Source: Tachinus rufipes (taxonomy: Eukaryota; Arthropoda; Insecta; Coleoptera; Staphylinidae). Taken from it: a stretch of DNA of 64,000 bases. The translations under genes were made by a program, and so were the position numbers. Positions 10,900 to 22,919 of the stretch are shown piece after piece. The notes under the pieces were generated by a model that worked only from the letters and a program-made list of their open reading frames with translations, searched no databases and was not told where the DNA came from. Each line of letters begins with the position of its first letter. The stretch's first letter is position 1. The DNA lies in assembly GCA_963932245.1 (NCBI GenBank), contig OZ010745.1:70486637-70550636 (forward strand), written 5' to 3'.

Positions 10900-11860
10900 G
10901 CAATTAATTTACTTGCCTGTTGTCTTTTCTCATGTTTTTGTTGAATACATTTTATTATGGTTTTATACTTTTTTAGTTTTATAAATAAGAGGGTAATTTT
11001 ATTAACATTTAAGTTGATATATTTGCATAATGCAATTAAATATACTTAACATGAGCACTATAAAACAAAATCTCCATGTTTTTTTAATAGTTTAAAAAAA
11101 TTAAAAAGTACACCAATATATGCATCTAGTCCAGTTCATTGTTGAGTAGTATATATTTAATAAACAAGAAATAAATAAGTTAAGTAAAACTAAGTTCAAC
11201 GTTATTAAACAACAATAGTTTTATAGTACATAATGCAATAGACAATGTTTGCTGTCAGAGATGTGAGGGCGTTTTGTGATAATCACTATCAAATGATGTA
11301 GCAGAACAAATATAAATATGACTGCTAAAGTTTCCTCCTTAAAATACAAAGTGATGTTTTAAATCATATTTTCTAAAAAAGTAAATAATTACATTGTATA
11401 CATTTTTTGTCACATTTAAGTGAGGCCGTTGCCTTAGTCTGATCTAAGAACCGTAGCTTTGCGGAGAACATAATATTAAAAAAAAAACAACAATCCGTTT
11501 AAAATAAAATTGGATTTTATTAAAAAAAATTATATTTAATTAAATAAAAAATAAATTACGAAGTAGTTTAAAATAGCATGGCAATCTTCTAGAAACATGT
11601 AATTTTGGTAAAAATAAAAAAAAATCTGTATGTTCACATGTGTCTCAAAATATTTTGTTACCTAGACATTAATTGTTAAACATTTTGCAGCATTTGTTAT
11701 TTTGATTGGAATACCATATAAGCAGTTGCTATTATTATTGTGAGAGACACAGAATAGTTATTTATGTATCTAGAACAAAAAGTAAAACCTTAAGGTACTA
11801 GCAAGTTGTTGATCTTGAATTCACTTTTTGTGTACCTTAAACATACAAAATTTTGTTTTA
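10900..11860. other. AT-rich intergenic DNA
   Basis: No coding sequence recognised. This lies beyond the 3' end of the minus-strand gene signals that begin at the AATAAA at 11886. Confidence 0.5.
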
Positions 11861-12194
11861 TACCATTAAGACCAATGAGTTTTATTCTAAAAATAAACTT
11901 AAACTATCCTCTTTTTCAGATGCAGTAATATTTGTTTAAAATTTAAATAACTGTATATTAAATTTCTATGTTAGTTAATAAATAAATGTAATAACTAAAA
12001 CTAAAATTTTATGTTCCAGAACTCAAAATTTTTACTTTTAAGTTTAAGATACTAGGCCTCGTCAGTATCTACAGCGTCTCCATTCTCTTAATTAACGGGT
12101 GCGATAGTATATATTTGTGTTTTCAGGTTCATATTTAAAGGCAGTTTGTGTGGCAGTAGCATAAGCGTAAGCCCTAAAATATTGGTCCTTACAA
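11860..12194 (-). other. Possible terminal exon with 3' UTR, gene unknown
   Basis: On the minus strand a strong splice acceptor (T-rich tract then CAG, ending at 12195) is followed by an open stretch starting at 12194. In one frame this reads CKDQYFRAYAYATATQTAFK, continues YEPENTNIYYRTR and stops at 12094-12092. An AATAAA polyadenylation signal follows (11886-11881). The composition looks like real protein and not like the AT-rich noise around it, but I cannot name the family. It starts only 148 bp beyond the serpin stop codon. It might be an alternative last exon reached from the serpin, but no donor gives a serpin-like C-terminus, or the last exon of another gene whose earlier exons I cannot find. 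Confidence 0.35.
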
Positions 12195-12341
12195 CTGAAA
12201 AAAAAAATCTTTGTTTTTCTTAAATTCATAAAACATACATAGTTTTATAAAGTATATTTCTTAATAAATAAATTACATACAGGGTACTGTAAATATTTTA
12301 GATAAGTTTATCTTAAATATATAGGAAATTATCACAATACA

Positions 12342-14108
12342 TCAACTGTAACTAGGCGTGGGTGTATTAACAGCGCCCCAAAATAAGACAATCTTTGTTT
12401 CGCGATTTCTTATAAAAAACAAAAACGGAGCATCCACTCTGAACGTAGTAATGTCCCCACCTCTTGTTAAACTAACCGATGTTGCCGCTGCTGCTTCAGT
12501 GCCGGTTTCAGTGATATCCATGAAAACTTTATGAAAAACTTGATCTGCATATAATCCAGGGTTTTCATTACCACCAAGCATTTGTCTAACATTATCTAAG
12601 TTTTGTTCAAAGTGCTGACGAGTTTTTCGAATATGAAACCGTCTGGTGTCTCTTGTTATTCTCCTACCCACTTTATCACCAAACTTTTTATAAACCACTT
12701 GTTTTTGACTCTGTCCATCTATTTCTTCACAACGCGAAATGTTACTGGCCGTATCAAATATTTGTGTACAATTAACTGGAACACCAAATCGAGAAAATAT
12801 TAACACTTGCTCATCGTCACTATCATCATTAAACTGGCTTACAGAAATTGGATTTTTAAAAGCATTATTTGAAGCAAATCCAGCATTATTTGCATTAGGT
12901 AGTTGGGTTCCAGGTGAAATTAAAGCCAGATTTGCAGCATATGGATCGAATAAGGTTTTAACACCTAAATTTTTTAAAGCATCGCTTAAATCCAATGAAG
13001 ATTCTAGTTTCATTTTTGGAAATGCAATAACCGACTGAGTATATCTAGTGTTTTCTACCAAGCGTTCCAATTCGGGTGGTGTAAGTTTGTTTTGAAGATC
13101 ACGTAACTTTTGAACATTAGAATGATTTGGCATTACCACATACATTGTGGTTTTATTGTCTTTGTACGGAAATCCCATAATTTCGCAATCCAATGTGTTG
13201 TCTTTAAAATACGGAAATAAACCTCCGTTTACCATCAAATCAACCATTTTGAAGTCCTTAGATTTTCTTCCGTTAGTGTGGAATGGACGACTAAAAATAA
13301 TATTTAATTTTATTGTTTCTACTAAAAATATTGAAATGTCTTACCGCTTTGTCATTCCATCAAAGAAAGGCTTTTCCCATGCGGCTTTAAAATATAAAGC
13401 ACTTGTAATAACAACTTTAGTGGTGGTAGGTGGATTTTCATTTAATATTGTCTTGATTTTACTTTTTGTTCTATCGTTTACCCACGCATTGATAACGTTC
13501 TTTGCATTAACAGGATTTGATTTAAAATCTAAATTAAGTATTTCGCTGTTGTATATGTTTTCGCTCATTTGTTTATAAATGCTTCTAATCGGAAAATCAT
13601 CCTGAACAAAAATTGCGGCTGCCATTTTAACTTCTTCGCCTAAAGTGAAACTAGATGTCTGCTCTAATCTCTTTAATAGTCTGCCGAATTCTTCATGTAC
13701 ATTTTGAGAATTACTTTGAATATCTATTCCGGTAGCTAATCCCAATACTCTTGATAATTCTTCAAACGTTTTTCCATTTGATCCTAGTAAAACTAATGCT
13801 AATGCGGCTGAAATTTAACAAACTATTTATTACATTGAATGATTTTTGTTATAATTTAATTTACCTGCAATATTAACGGGGGCGTAAACCATGTTATCTA
13901 ATAATTGTTGTTGATTTGTCATAAATCTTCCAATTGATAAAGTTAATTTGAGCACCCCTTTGGCAATTGTGGAATCGATGGTTTCGTCTTTTATACGACT
14001 TTGTTGGATCGAACTCGTGTTGTACATCATTGTTTGTGATTCTGTCGGAAAATGTATCTGGCTCCATGATGAAGATATTATAACAAAAACTATAAATACT
14101 GTTTTCAT
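12342..14108 (-). CDS. Secreted inhibitory-type serpin with a large internal insertion (three coding exons)
   Basis: Coding exons 14108-13865, 13807-13345 and 13290-12342 join in frame with GT-AG introns of 57 and 54 bp, giving 551 aa. A signal peptide (MKTVFIVFVIISSSWS) comes first. Serpin hallmarks follow: VYAPVNIA, NAWVNDRTKSKI, ITSALYFKAAWEKPF, MVDLMVNGG and the C-terminal APFLFFIRNRETKIVLFWG. The hinge ETGTEAAAAT (residues 497-506) matches the inhibitory consensus, so it probably traps a serine protease. Loop counting puts P1 at Gly513 beside Arg512, so cleavage after Arg is plausible. It is far longer than the usual 380-420 aa because some 115-120 residues (about 363-482) are inserted before the strand leading to the hinge. 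The insert is first acidic (NDDSDDE), has two cysteines, and ends in a basic cluster (RRITRDTRR). Length and layout recall Drosophila Spn28Dc, a regulator of melanisation, but orthology is not proven. Confidence 0.9.
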
Positions 14109-14995
14109 CTAAAAGAAAGCAAATATTTTTGTTAAGGTCGCTAGTAAGAGTTGATTGATGAATTGAATAGTAATATAAATGAATTTATTATCAAAATTAA
14201 TTACAATTCAAGTAGTGTATACAAAAATCAATCATGTTCATGAAAATTTCATCAGTGCATCTTGCAATCGCGTAAACAACAACATGATTTAATCGTGCAC
14301 AAAAAAAGTATTAACCTTCTGCAACAGATAATGTCTGCTTATAAATCACATTAAACGCACTGCACAAGGTTTCAACATAAAATACAATTTTGCAACAAGA
14401 TCAAGATCATAATACATATTTAAATGTTATACAATACTCAGAGGTCAATATAATTGATTGTTAAAATAAACCAGGAAGAATAAAGGTTAATTTAACATAA
14501 TTATAATCAAGAAAAGGATCACCGGCCCACTTCTGACCTACACTAATAGAGGTCAATAAAGTCATTTTTGTTTTAATTTTAATTTATTCTGCAACAGATG
14601 AGAGATAATATAAAATGCATATTACGTGAATATGTAATAATATGATGTATATTCAATTTTATTTTGCAATAAACTCATTATTATAAAATATTGTATTGAA
14701 TATAGAATATAATAAATGATCTAATTTTATAGAAATCGCATCCGGGTGAAACATTAATTCATTTCCTCTTCATTTATTTGATATGTATCATCTCATGCCA
14801 AACATCAGTGAACCATGAAATAACATAATTAATATTATAGAAAAAAATTAATTTACCTTGATTATTAATATTAAAATACTTTCCAGATTAGGTGTAATGT
14901 TTATAAACTATTCTTCAACCGAATCTGCACATTTTTATTAAAAAAATATTACGTTTTAACTCGATGTAGTAATTCGCGATCGTTCGCAGACGACT
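14109..14995 (-). promoter_or_regulatory. Serpin 5' UTR exon, 5' UTR intron and core promoter candidate
   Basis: The coding ATG at 14108 is preceded immediately by an acceptor (CTTTCTTTTAG), so the 5' UTR is spliced. A donor CAAG|GTAAAT at 14857/14856 fits, leaving a leader exon of about 14995-14857 and an intron of 14856-14109. The arthropod initiator-like TCAGTCG lies at 14997-14991 with a TATAAT at 15030-15025, about 30-35 bp upstream. The TATA word is slightly too distant to be ideal. Confidence 0.4.
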
Positions 14996-15269
14996 GATTC
15001 TGATTTCAAATAAAAGCCATGTGCATTATAACTAGTTGACCTTCCCCACCATATGAAAATATACAAACAAGAATTTTAAATTTTGTTTAAACATGGCATT
15101 AGCCAGTGTATGGGATTTTTTTGTCGTCCAGCTTATATTCTGTAAATATACAAACAAAAGAGTTTTTCGGGTATATAATTGCGTATGTTTGTGTAATGAA
15201 TGAGTAATGTTGACGTCGGCGAATAATCACAATGCATATATTTAATTCATACTTGCTATTAGTAGTGTG

Positions 15270-15282
15270 TTATCTTATCTTA
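15270..15282 (-). promoter_or_regulatory. Paired GATA-type sites upstream of the serpin
   Basis: On the minus strand the sequence reads TAAGATAAGATAA, two overlapping GATA-factor sites about 275 bp upstream of the proposed serpin start. Fat-body and haemocyte genes of insects often use such sites. Chance occurrence in AT-rich DNA cannot be excluded. Confidence 0.3.
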
Positions 15283-15289
15283 TGTAGAT

Positions 15290-17195
15290 ATGCTGTAAGG
15301 TATAAAGGTGACTAATGTTCAAAATATGCAAATATTGTAAATAAAGTTGTAAGTTGTAAATCTTCCTTACAAAGACAAACGCATTAAAAGTTGCTGGAAT
15401 TCAAAAGTTGTAGCTATTTTCAAAATGTATACAAATATGACACACAATAATTGTAGTAATAATCATTTATTTTTTTTATTTGTTAAGTAATACATTTGAG
15501 AAGCTACCAAATTTGATGGCGAAATTAAATTTTACCTTGCGCATATTTTTATGATTTATATCAATTTTTATTAGTCGCAATTGATTATTTCTTTAAATAA
15601 TATTTTTGTTTATTTACATATTCGCTGTATGCTGTAGGTTATCATGTACTGTAATATAACACAAACTTATTTATATCTTAATTTTTGTTAACATACAGAC
15701 GTCAACAATTGGATTGGTTCAATTATTAATGTTGGAATCAGTTTTTAAGAGATGATGTACGTGATTGCGTACATAAAACTCCGCTCAGTTCCGTATTCCG
15801 AATTAATAATTCCTATTCATTGTAAGGGAGTTAAATATAACTTTTGATGATTGTGGATCTTACCTACCTTACGTACCTATTTTCTTCCCTTGACCAGAAT
15901 ACCTTTTTATTTATTAAACTTTTTGATAATTTATTGACAATAAAACTATATACTATCTGACAGAGGATTGAGTTTGAGTAGATGCTTGGATTGAAAATAA
16001 TAATACGAAATTCTTCTACCGTAAATAGTGGAGCAAGTGGTTCCTCAAACTGACACTTAAAATAGTTTTAAAAAATTGGTTTTATTAACATTTATGAACC
16101 AAAAAAAAAATGAATTTTATTTATTAGCATGTTACAAAAGATTCAGATTGCAAAATGTTGTAGATTTTGATTAACATCTTGACTATTCATTTCTTGACCA
16201 ACACCATGTTAATGCCCACATCAATAATCAACAAGCAAATTCTAAACTAACAACTCACAAAATTGTAGGTTTTGAAATATTACATATTGTCTCTCAATAA
16301 AAAAACATCAAACTTTTTTAATAATTTTTTTCAAAATGTTTAATATTAAAGAATTACTTAATATGTCACAACAAAATTTCAACGAGGAAGATTGTTGTTG
16401 TTAAAACTATAACGTTGACGAGAAATCTTAAGAAATGATTAATGAATTTGAAAGCATATTTTACTTGTTGAAAATCCGGTTAAAAAATCTCTAAAAAATA
16501 TTTTTAGTCAGAAATCTTTTAGTTTTCTAGATACTTAGAACCTTTAGAAAACAAATTGAAGAAAAATTAGATATAGATTTGTTGTTTATTTTAATAATTG
16601 TTACATCTGATATGGATTTTGATTTTGAAACTGTAAAAAGTTGTTTTTTTTTAAGTCAAAATTAATTAAATTGAAAATGCTCTATAGTCTATGCAAAACC
16701 ACGCTGGACTCAAAGTAAACAAATAAAGAGCTTGAATACTGCTACAGAGACAGGGTCGAATGGCAATAAAAGGGAATTTATAAAGTATGGGTATACGTTC
16801 AAATATATTAATTAATATTAGAAAAATACAGAGATTACAGTTGTAATTAAAGTTCAAGTCTAGGTACTTACAATTATAAATATTTTCAACCGCAAATATT
16901 TTACTATGTATAAAATCTTACTTTAATGAGGTCTGAAATGAGTAGTCAAGCTCTCTGCTAACAACCAATCGCATGCAGACTTGCATGTGTTGACTAGTTG
17001 ATCACGCGATTTGATTTACACACTTTTAGTGTAGCGTGGTTTTGAATAGACTTTAGTCTGATAATGTTTTAAGGATTTTGTTTATAGATGCTACACACTA
17101 TATCTTAGATATTTCAAAACGCTCTGTTAAAGTTGTTAATATCACAAATAGGATTTATTGGATATTAATGGTTTTGGTCAATTGTATAACTTTCA
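15290..17195. other. AT-rich intergenic DNA
   Basis: No gene recognised. Short open frames here, for example 16666-16857 on the minus strand, show no family motif. Confidence 0.45.
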
Positions 17196-17199
17196 ATTC

Positions 17200-17330
17200 T
17201 AACTATAATTTAATTATTTATAAGACTTACAGATTTATGATCAAGACGTTTGCAATGGAACTTGTTAATAAGATTAAGATGCCATACTTCATCAAACGCT
17301 TTGGAAATGTATAGAGCTAATGCATTTTTT
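17200..17330 (-). pseudogene. Jockey-like reverse transcriptase relic (motif A)
   Basis: A minus-strand frame reads YISKAFDEVWHLNLINKF, matching the palm motif A of Jockey-type reverse transcriptases (D.SKAFD.VWH.GL). Only this short piece is readable. The next codons are degenerate. Confidence 0.55.
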
Positions 17331-17639
17331 ATGTTTGTTTAAAATAAAAAATCCGTTATCAACCGTTTTGTTTGAAATTTATATTGAGTATCTAAGATAA
17401 AGTTTCTTATAAGTATTTCAGTAGAAACTAGAAATTAATATAATTTTCAAAATTTTTAGTTTAAGTTTAGATGAAAATTGATTTGTAAAAATAATTTTTT
17501 TCTTTAAATTAGTAATTAAATTGTTTTGATTATTACTACCTTTTAATAAATTTATTGTTTTATAGATATTTTTGTTGTTTGTAGAAAGTTGAAAAGTTTG
17601 GTTAGCTTTGATCTTATCAATTCTGTTTTTCTAAATTGT

Positions 17640-17770
17640 ATTAGACTTTCACAATGTTTTGAGCTAGAATATATTGAAGAATACTGAGAATTTTATGGGT
17701 AGAAAGAATCACTAATATGGAAGTGATAAGACGCATTAAGAGTTATTGCAAAGAAAGTTAACCAAATATA
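17640..17770 (+). pseudogene. Possible C-terminal tail of an RTE/Jockey-type ORF
   Basis: A plus-strand frame gives ILWVERITNMEVIRRI, reminiscent of the 'W..R.TN.EVL..I' segment found after the RT domain of several insect non-LTR elements. The match is short and surrounded by stops. Confidence 0.3.
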
Positions 17771-18198
17771 ATGCAGTTCAATGAAGAAGAGCGACATTGT
17801 GACTAAAGCTTTGTTCATATTTATTCAATTTTTTAATTTTTTCTGCGATTAAAAATGGTCGCCAGTCAAACCAAAAAAATTGCAATTATTTTAACAATGG
17901 GTGCGTACAAGAACATAAGAGCGGACCGTTCTTTTAGAGCGGTCCTTGTTGCTCCCGGAAATCAACAACAAAATGGCATTTCACTATTGACGATTTGTGA
18001 CGGAAGGTCGTCATTTTAAAGAAATTTTTTTTGCGTTCGATTGGATGCGCGGGAATTGGCTGTTAATTTAAAATTGACAACAGAAATTGTCATTCAAATT
18101 TGTTTGTTTTGAGTTTTGTATTACTTACGTTTTATAATAAAAATATTTAATACACAACTTACACAAATCACATAAACAGCACAACTAATATGTTACTG

Positions 18199-18687
18199 AA
18201 TCGTTTTCTAGCGAGAAAAAGTAACCTTCGGTAAGTTGCAGTTACACCTTACTTGTATTCTGGCGACTTTACTGATGACGTCACACCTTACTTGAGTATC
18301 CTTCAGTAACATAAAAACAGTTTACTGAAGCTTACGGAGATCTAGACCTCCGTATGTGAAAAAAGTAAGATGCGCTCGCCGATTTATGTTTACATGTGCG
18401 TTAAAATGATTTAATTTATAACAATGAAACATTGGACATGTTACATGTATTTATATACACAAAAACTACAAGATTCATTCCTGTAAACTTATAAAATACA
18501 TAAAAAAATAATATGTTTATAATTATTCGTTATAAAATTGTCATTTCTAATTGTAAACAAAGCAATGGTTACTTTTTATTTTCTAGCGAGTAACTTTTTG
18601 TAGACTTTTTATGACGTTATTGTATGACGTCGAATGTAACTGAAACATACTTTTAGGTAACTCAAGTAAGCTCGCCAGAAAACGATT
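18199..18687. mobile_element. Inverted-repeat MITE with repeated subterminal motif
   Basis: The left end AATCGTTTTCTAGCGAG (18199-18215) is mirrored at the right end by CTCGCCAGAAAACGATT (18671-18687). Similarity extends inward in part (GTAAC, CTTAC, GACGTCA words on both arms). CTAGCGAG recurs internally at about 18592. The trinucleotide CTG flanks both ends (18196-18198, 18688-18690) and may be a 3-bp target duplication. No coding capacity. Confidence 0.65.
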
Positions 18688-18690
18688 CTG

Positions 18691-18730
18691 AGCCTTTGAA
18701 AAATCTGTGTAAATAGATTTTTCAAAGGCT
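18691..18730. repeat. Perfect 16-bp hairpin at the 5' junction of a Jockey relic
   Basis: AGCCTTTGAAAAATCT (18691-18706), an 8-nt spacer, then the exact reverse complement AGATTTTTCAAAGGCT (18715-18730). The right arm is coding sequence of the reverse transcriptase motif DFSKAFD, so the left arm is an inverted copy of element sequence. Confidence 0.8.
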
Positions 18731-19970
18731 TTTGATCGCGTTAATCATATAATTTTGATTGATAAGCTTTGGGCTTCATAAATCTGTTGTCGCGTAGTTG
18801 TTGAGCTTTTTGAAAAATCGTACTCAGAGTGTAAAATTTAATAACTTTTTATCACTACCAATTATTGTTGTTTCACCTGGTGTTTCTCAAAGATGTTATT
18901 GTGGACCAATTCTGTTTTTAGTTTTTATTAATGATCTTGTTTGTTCTATTAATTCTTTGTCTTATTTTTTACTTGCTGACAATCTTAAAATTTATAGAAA
19001 AATGTCATCAATTAATGATTGCATTAATTTGCAAAATGATTTGGATTCTGTTCATTCATGGTGTCTTATTAATAATTGTTGTTTAACGCAAGTAAATGTT
19101 GTTTGATAAGCTTCAACATAACTTCAAGTACAATATCGTATAACTATACTATCGATAATAATGTTTTGAAACATGTTACACAAATAAATGATTTGGGCGT
19201 AATTTTTGACTCAAAACTAACTTTTATTGAGCATATGAACTATACGTGCAACCGCGCTTTGAAAATGTTAGGGTTTGTGTACAGAATGTCAATTGAACTA
19301 TCTCCAAGCACACTCAAATTACTTTATTGCGCCTTGGTACGCTCTCATTTAGAGTACGCTCCGTCAGTTTGGTGCTCATTCTATAGCATTTATATATGCA
19401 ATATAGAACGCATTCAAAACATTTTTATTTGTTTATTATTGTACAAATTAGGCATTTTATTCAAAAATTACGATTTTAAGCACATTACATTGCAATATAA
19501 TTTTCCGCCGCTAAAAATTTGGCACAAAAGAGCCGATTTATTATTTTTACTTGGACTTATAATGTCTGAAATTGATTGCCAAGTCTTACTAGTAATTCTT
19601 CTATTTTAAGTACCCAACAATAATCGCCACTAATAGTCTCTATTATTTAGAGAATCTATACATTCTACTAATTAAAGTTTTAATAATCCAATTGGTAGAA
19701 TGTGTAGAATTACGAATAGTTTTTCTAATAATATTGATTTATTTTGCGTTTCAAAATGAACTTTTAAGAGTCAATTAAAATGTGTTGATGAATAATTTTA
19801 TATATGTGTATTTTTTTTCTATGTTTTTATTATTTAATATTTGTTTGTATATTTTTATGTAATTGTAATAATGCTTGTAATTCATCATTATTTAAGTACA
19901 TATTGATGCAGATGTAAATGGTTCTTTTTATATATCGTAAATAAAGTATTATTATTAATATTATGTGAAA
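18715..19970 (+). pseudogene. Jockey-clade non-LTR retroposon, 5'-truncated and inactivated
   Basis: From the first bases the plus strand encodes the RT palm: DFSKAFDRVNHIILIDKLW, then GVSQRCYCGPILFLVFINDL, then LLADNLKIY. The catalytic box, normally FADDLK, is LADN here, so the second aspartate is lost. After a frameshift near 19080 the frame 19076-19609 continues with NASKCCLISF, NDLGVIFDSKLTFIEHMNYT and LLYCALVRSHLEYAPSVW, the standard Jockey C-terminal thumb. A stop after HKSVVA lies near 18800. The 3' UTR ends with AATAAA near 19941 and TATTA repeats, a normal 3' end for this group. Confidence 0.75.
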
Positions 19971-19979
19971 TCATTATAA

Positions 19980-20540
19980 TTATTACACAATTAATAACGT
20001 AATGGTTCTACCTAACACAAACAAAAAATATTACGTCTAAAGCATTTTATATCAATACAAATACCATTGAAAAAGATGCACAGGGGGCTCAGGCAACTTA
20101 GGCAACTAAATCATCCGGTAATTCGAGTCGAATTTTTGAGTATCACCGCAAAATATTGAGGGAGGTTTTGAAAAAAAAAAAAACGTACACAATTTTGTAA
20201 TTTTTTATACTATTGTACTATTGAAAAGTGCAAAACTCTTATAAAGTTAAAAATCACAAAATCTGGTTATAAAACGTATGAAAAATGTAAAACGTCAAAA
20301 TCAACAAACTCTAGCTTTGAAACATCAAAATATTATTAGAAAGCACCAAATACCAGCTATAAACTATTGAAAAAGATAAAAAAATTTATGAAATTAAAAA
20401 AATTAAAATCTGTTTATAAAATATTAAAACATTGCTAAGAAACACTATTACCTGGTCATAAAACTGTAAAAAAATGTAGTATTTTATGTATAAAATATTG
20501 AAAACAGCAAAATATCAAAAAAAATTAAGTTCAACTTTAA
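19980..20540. repeat. A-rich degenerate repeats
   Basis: From about 20220 the sequence cycles through loosely repeated words such as TATAAAA, ATCAAAAT, GCAAAAT, AGAAAGCAC and CAAAATCTGG at 30-50 bp spacing. The same vocabulary returns at 21230-21330, 35280-35880 and 42500-42720, so it is a dispersed degenerate repeat family. Confidence 0.4.
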
Positions 20541-20545
20541 TTAAC

Positions 20546-21007
20546 AGTCATAATCGATGGGAAATTTTTCAAGAAACTGAATGCAGGGGTCAGAATTTTA
20601 TTTTGCCGCGCATGCACAAAAAACTGGTTGTCTTTTTTTAAATTTATTTCTTAAAAGTTGCCACCGATTAAAACTCCAAATTTTGGGCAAAGACAGCCAA
20701 AAGTATGTACTTTAAGATGCTTAAATGAAATGTTTCCACACTAGTGGTAGTTTTTGCTGTAGCCTCTTGAACGCACAAAACCATATATATTAGTCATGTG
20801 TACGGAATGAAAATTTGTTTTTGCTCAAACTACTGAAAATGCCTTCCTCTACATGAATCCTAATTACCTATGTGACTTTTTTCAAATTTTTTTAGTGAGC
20901 TATTTCCGATTAATAAGCAATCAAAATTTGAAAAATTTGAGGTATTTGAGTTTTTTTACATTTTTGCAAAAATTGATTTCTTGGAAAATTTCCCATTGAT
21001 TATGACT
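20546..21007. mobile_element. Inverted-repeat MITE candidate, about 460 bp
   Basis: AGTCATAATCGATGGGAAAT and the following bases (20546-20576) are mirrored at 20977-21007 with two or three mismatches. The interior is AT-rich with no coding capacity. It sits inside the degenerate A-rich repeat field. Confidence 0.6.
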
Positions 21008-21009
21008 AT

Positions 21010-22915
21010 TCTAAAATTTTCCCAGGTTAAATTGCAATTAAGATTAATAAAATTTAAAAAAAATTGGCAATTGGCCCTACGAAGCAAACTATGTGATCTA
21101 GAAATCTAAAATTTGACATAAAGGCATATTTTGGGTACCCAAACAAGTGTACAAAATTTGAGCTAAATCAAAGAGGTCCACTTGACGTGGAGTTGCGCAT
21201 TTATAGAATGTCAAAAATAGCAAAATTTGGCTGTGAGAAATAAAAGTAATTAGCAAAATTTGATGAGAAACTGTTAAAAATACAAAATTCTGTTTATAAA
21301 AAATTAAAAATAGTAAAATTCGGTTATAAAATATTTAAAAAAAATACAAAAATTTGACTTTGAATTTTAAACAAGTAGGTTTTTTTTTTAAGAACCAAAT
21401 TTGCGCACTTAAACTCTCAAAAAGTGCCAAACTCTATTTACGAAATATCAAACAAAATCCGCTTTTGTTGTCTGTTCTGTTGTTCAGGCTTTGGAATAGA
21501 ATATTGTTTGCCAATTTTCTCAAATAAAACGTTTTATGATCTAATGATTAAATCTTATAACAAACTAAATTTGTATGCAATTTTGTTATGTTTTATTAAT
21601 TTCATGAATATTATTAAACTATAAATTGGTTTTTACTCGTTATTTTTTGATAATTTATCAAAAGATGCTAAATTTGTAATCTCGGTTCCACAATATTTTC
21701 GTGTAATTTTGAACTATTCTAGCAACTTGCATAAGCTTAAAGTATTCACTTTACATATATTCTATGAAATGCAGCATAGCATATTTATGTTTTTGCCTCA
21801 TTGCATAACCTTAGTTGACTTAGTTAGTAACTCACCTGTTTTGTTAAATACATATATTATTTATACTCTTCTACATATTACGAAAACTATTGTTGAAACT
21901 GTTTTAAAACTCCTTTATCTAATACTAACAAATTTAAATAGTATAGCAATTATAAAATATTAAAAAAAAAATTGGTGCTTACTGCTGATATTTGACAACA
22001 CATTGCAGCAGAAAATTTTTGATAACATGTTGAATAGTCTTAATTCAACAAATTATCAAACAAATTGTACTATTTTCTATTATCAAACCAAAAAAAAAAA
22101 CACTTCAGACAAAACGGGCATTTAGTGAAAGAAATTCAACTCATTTATTAATTATTTTTCTGATAAAACTGATCAATTTATTATACCTATATTATAAAAA
22201 AGCATGTAAATATTGCAACAATCTGATGAAAACTAAAAACAAAATTAATTGATTTTTTTGCTTTCTATATAAATAACAAAAACTTCTTTTGTTGTTAATC
22301 AATAAAGTAAACCAATATAATATTTTAAAATAAATCAACAGTATAACACTAAAAATCTATCTGGTAAGCATAAGCAGTTTAAAAAACAAATTATATGAAC
22401 CAAAAACTATGGATGAAAAATGATGGAACATATACTTACAGACACAAAACATTACATTTTACTAGAAGACATTAATATAGATTTGCTTAATTATGCTGTG
22501 CTTCTTGGGTCTATTTAACCTAAATCCTAGTGCTAAACAAACCTTATTTTATGATAACACTATATTAACATTTATTTCTATATTTGGATATATTTTTCGG
22601 CTATTTCCAACTATAATTTGAGTAAAATATAGTATAATCATTTCTGAATGTACTGGTAAAAAATGAATTGATTATCAAATTATATGTAGAAACCAAAATT
22701 GCTGTTTTTGTTAGAATACAGGAAAATAAGATAGCGGAGATGCTTTTAAATGTTCAATTGTTCCAGTTTTATTTGAGAAAAAAAATTATATATTTCAAAA
22801 ACGGCAAAATCCAGCTCTAAAATATCAAAAATATAATATATTATACAATACAAGACATACTGACAAGGTTTGTTAAAGTGCAAATACGGCCATAAAGTTT
22901 TAAACGATTGTCAGA
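21010..22915. other. AT-rich DNA with degenerate repeats, no gene recognised
   Basis: Continuation of the A-rich degenerate repeat field to about 21450, then unstructured AT-rich DNA. Open frames at 21424-21624 and 21709-21963 are composition-driven and carry no motif. Confidence 0.45.
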
Positions 22916-22919
22916 AAAC

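Noticed and set aside
12195..12341. Alternative reactive-loop exon of the serpin at 12194-12092
   Set aside because: Neither reading frame of that exon resembles a serpin C-terminus (no PFLF.I motif), and the only donor-like site in the reactive loop gives the wrong kind of product.
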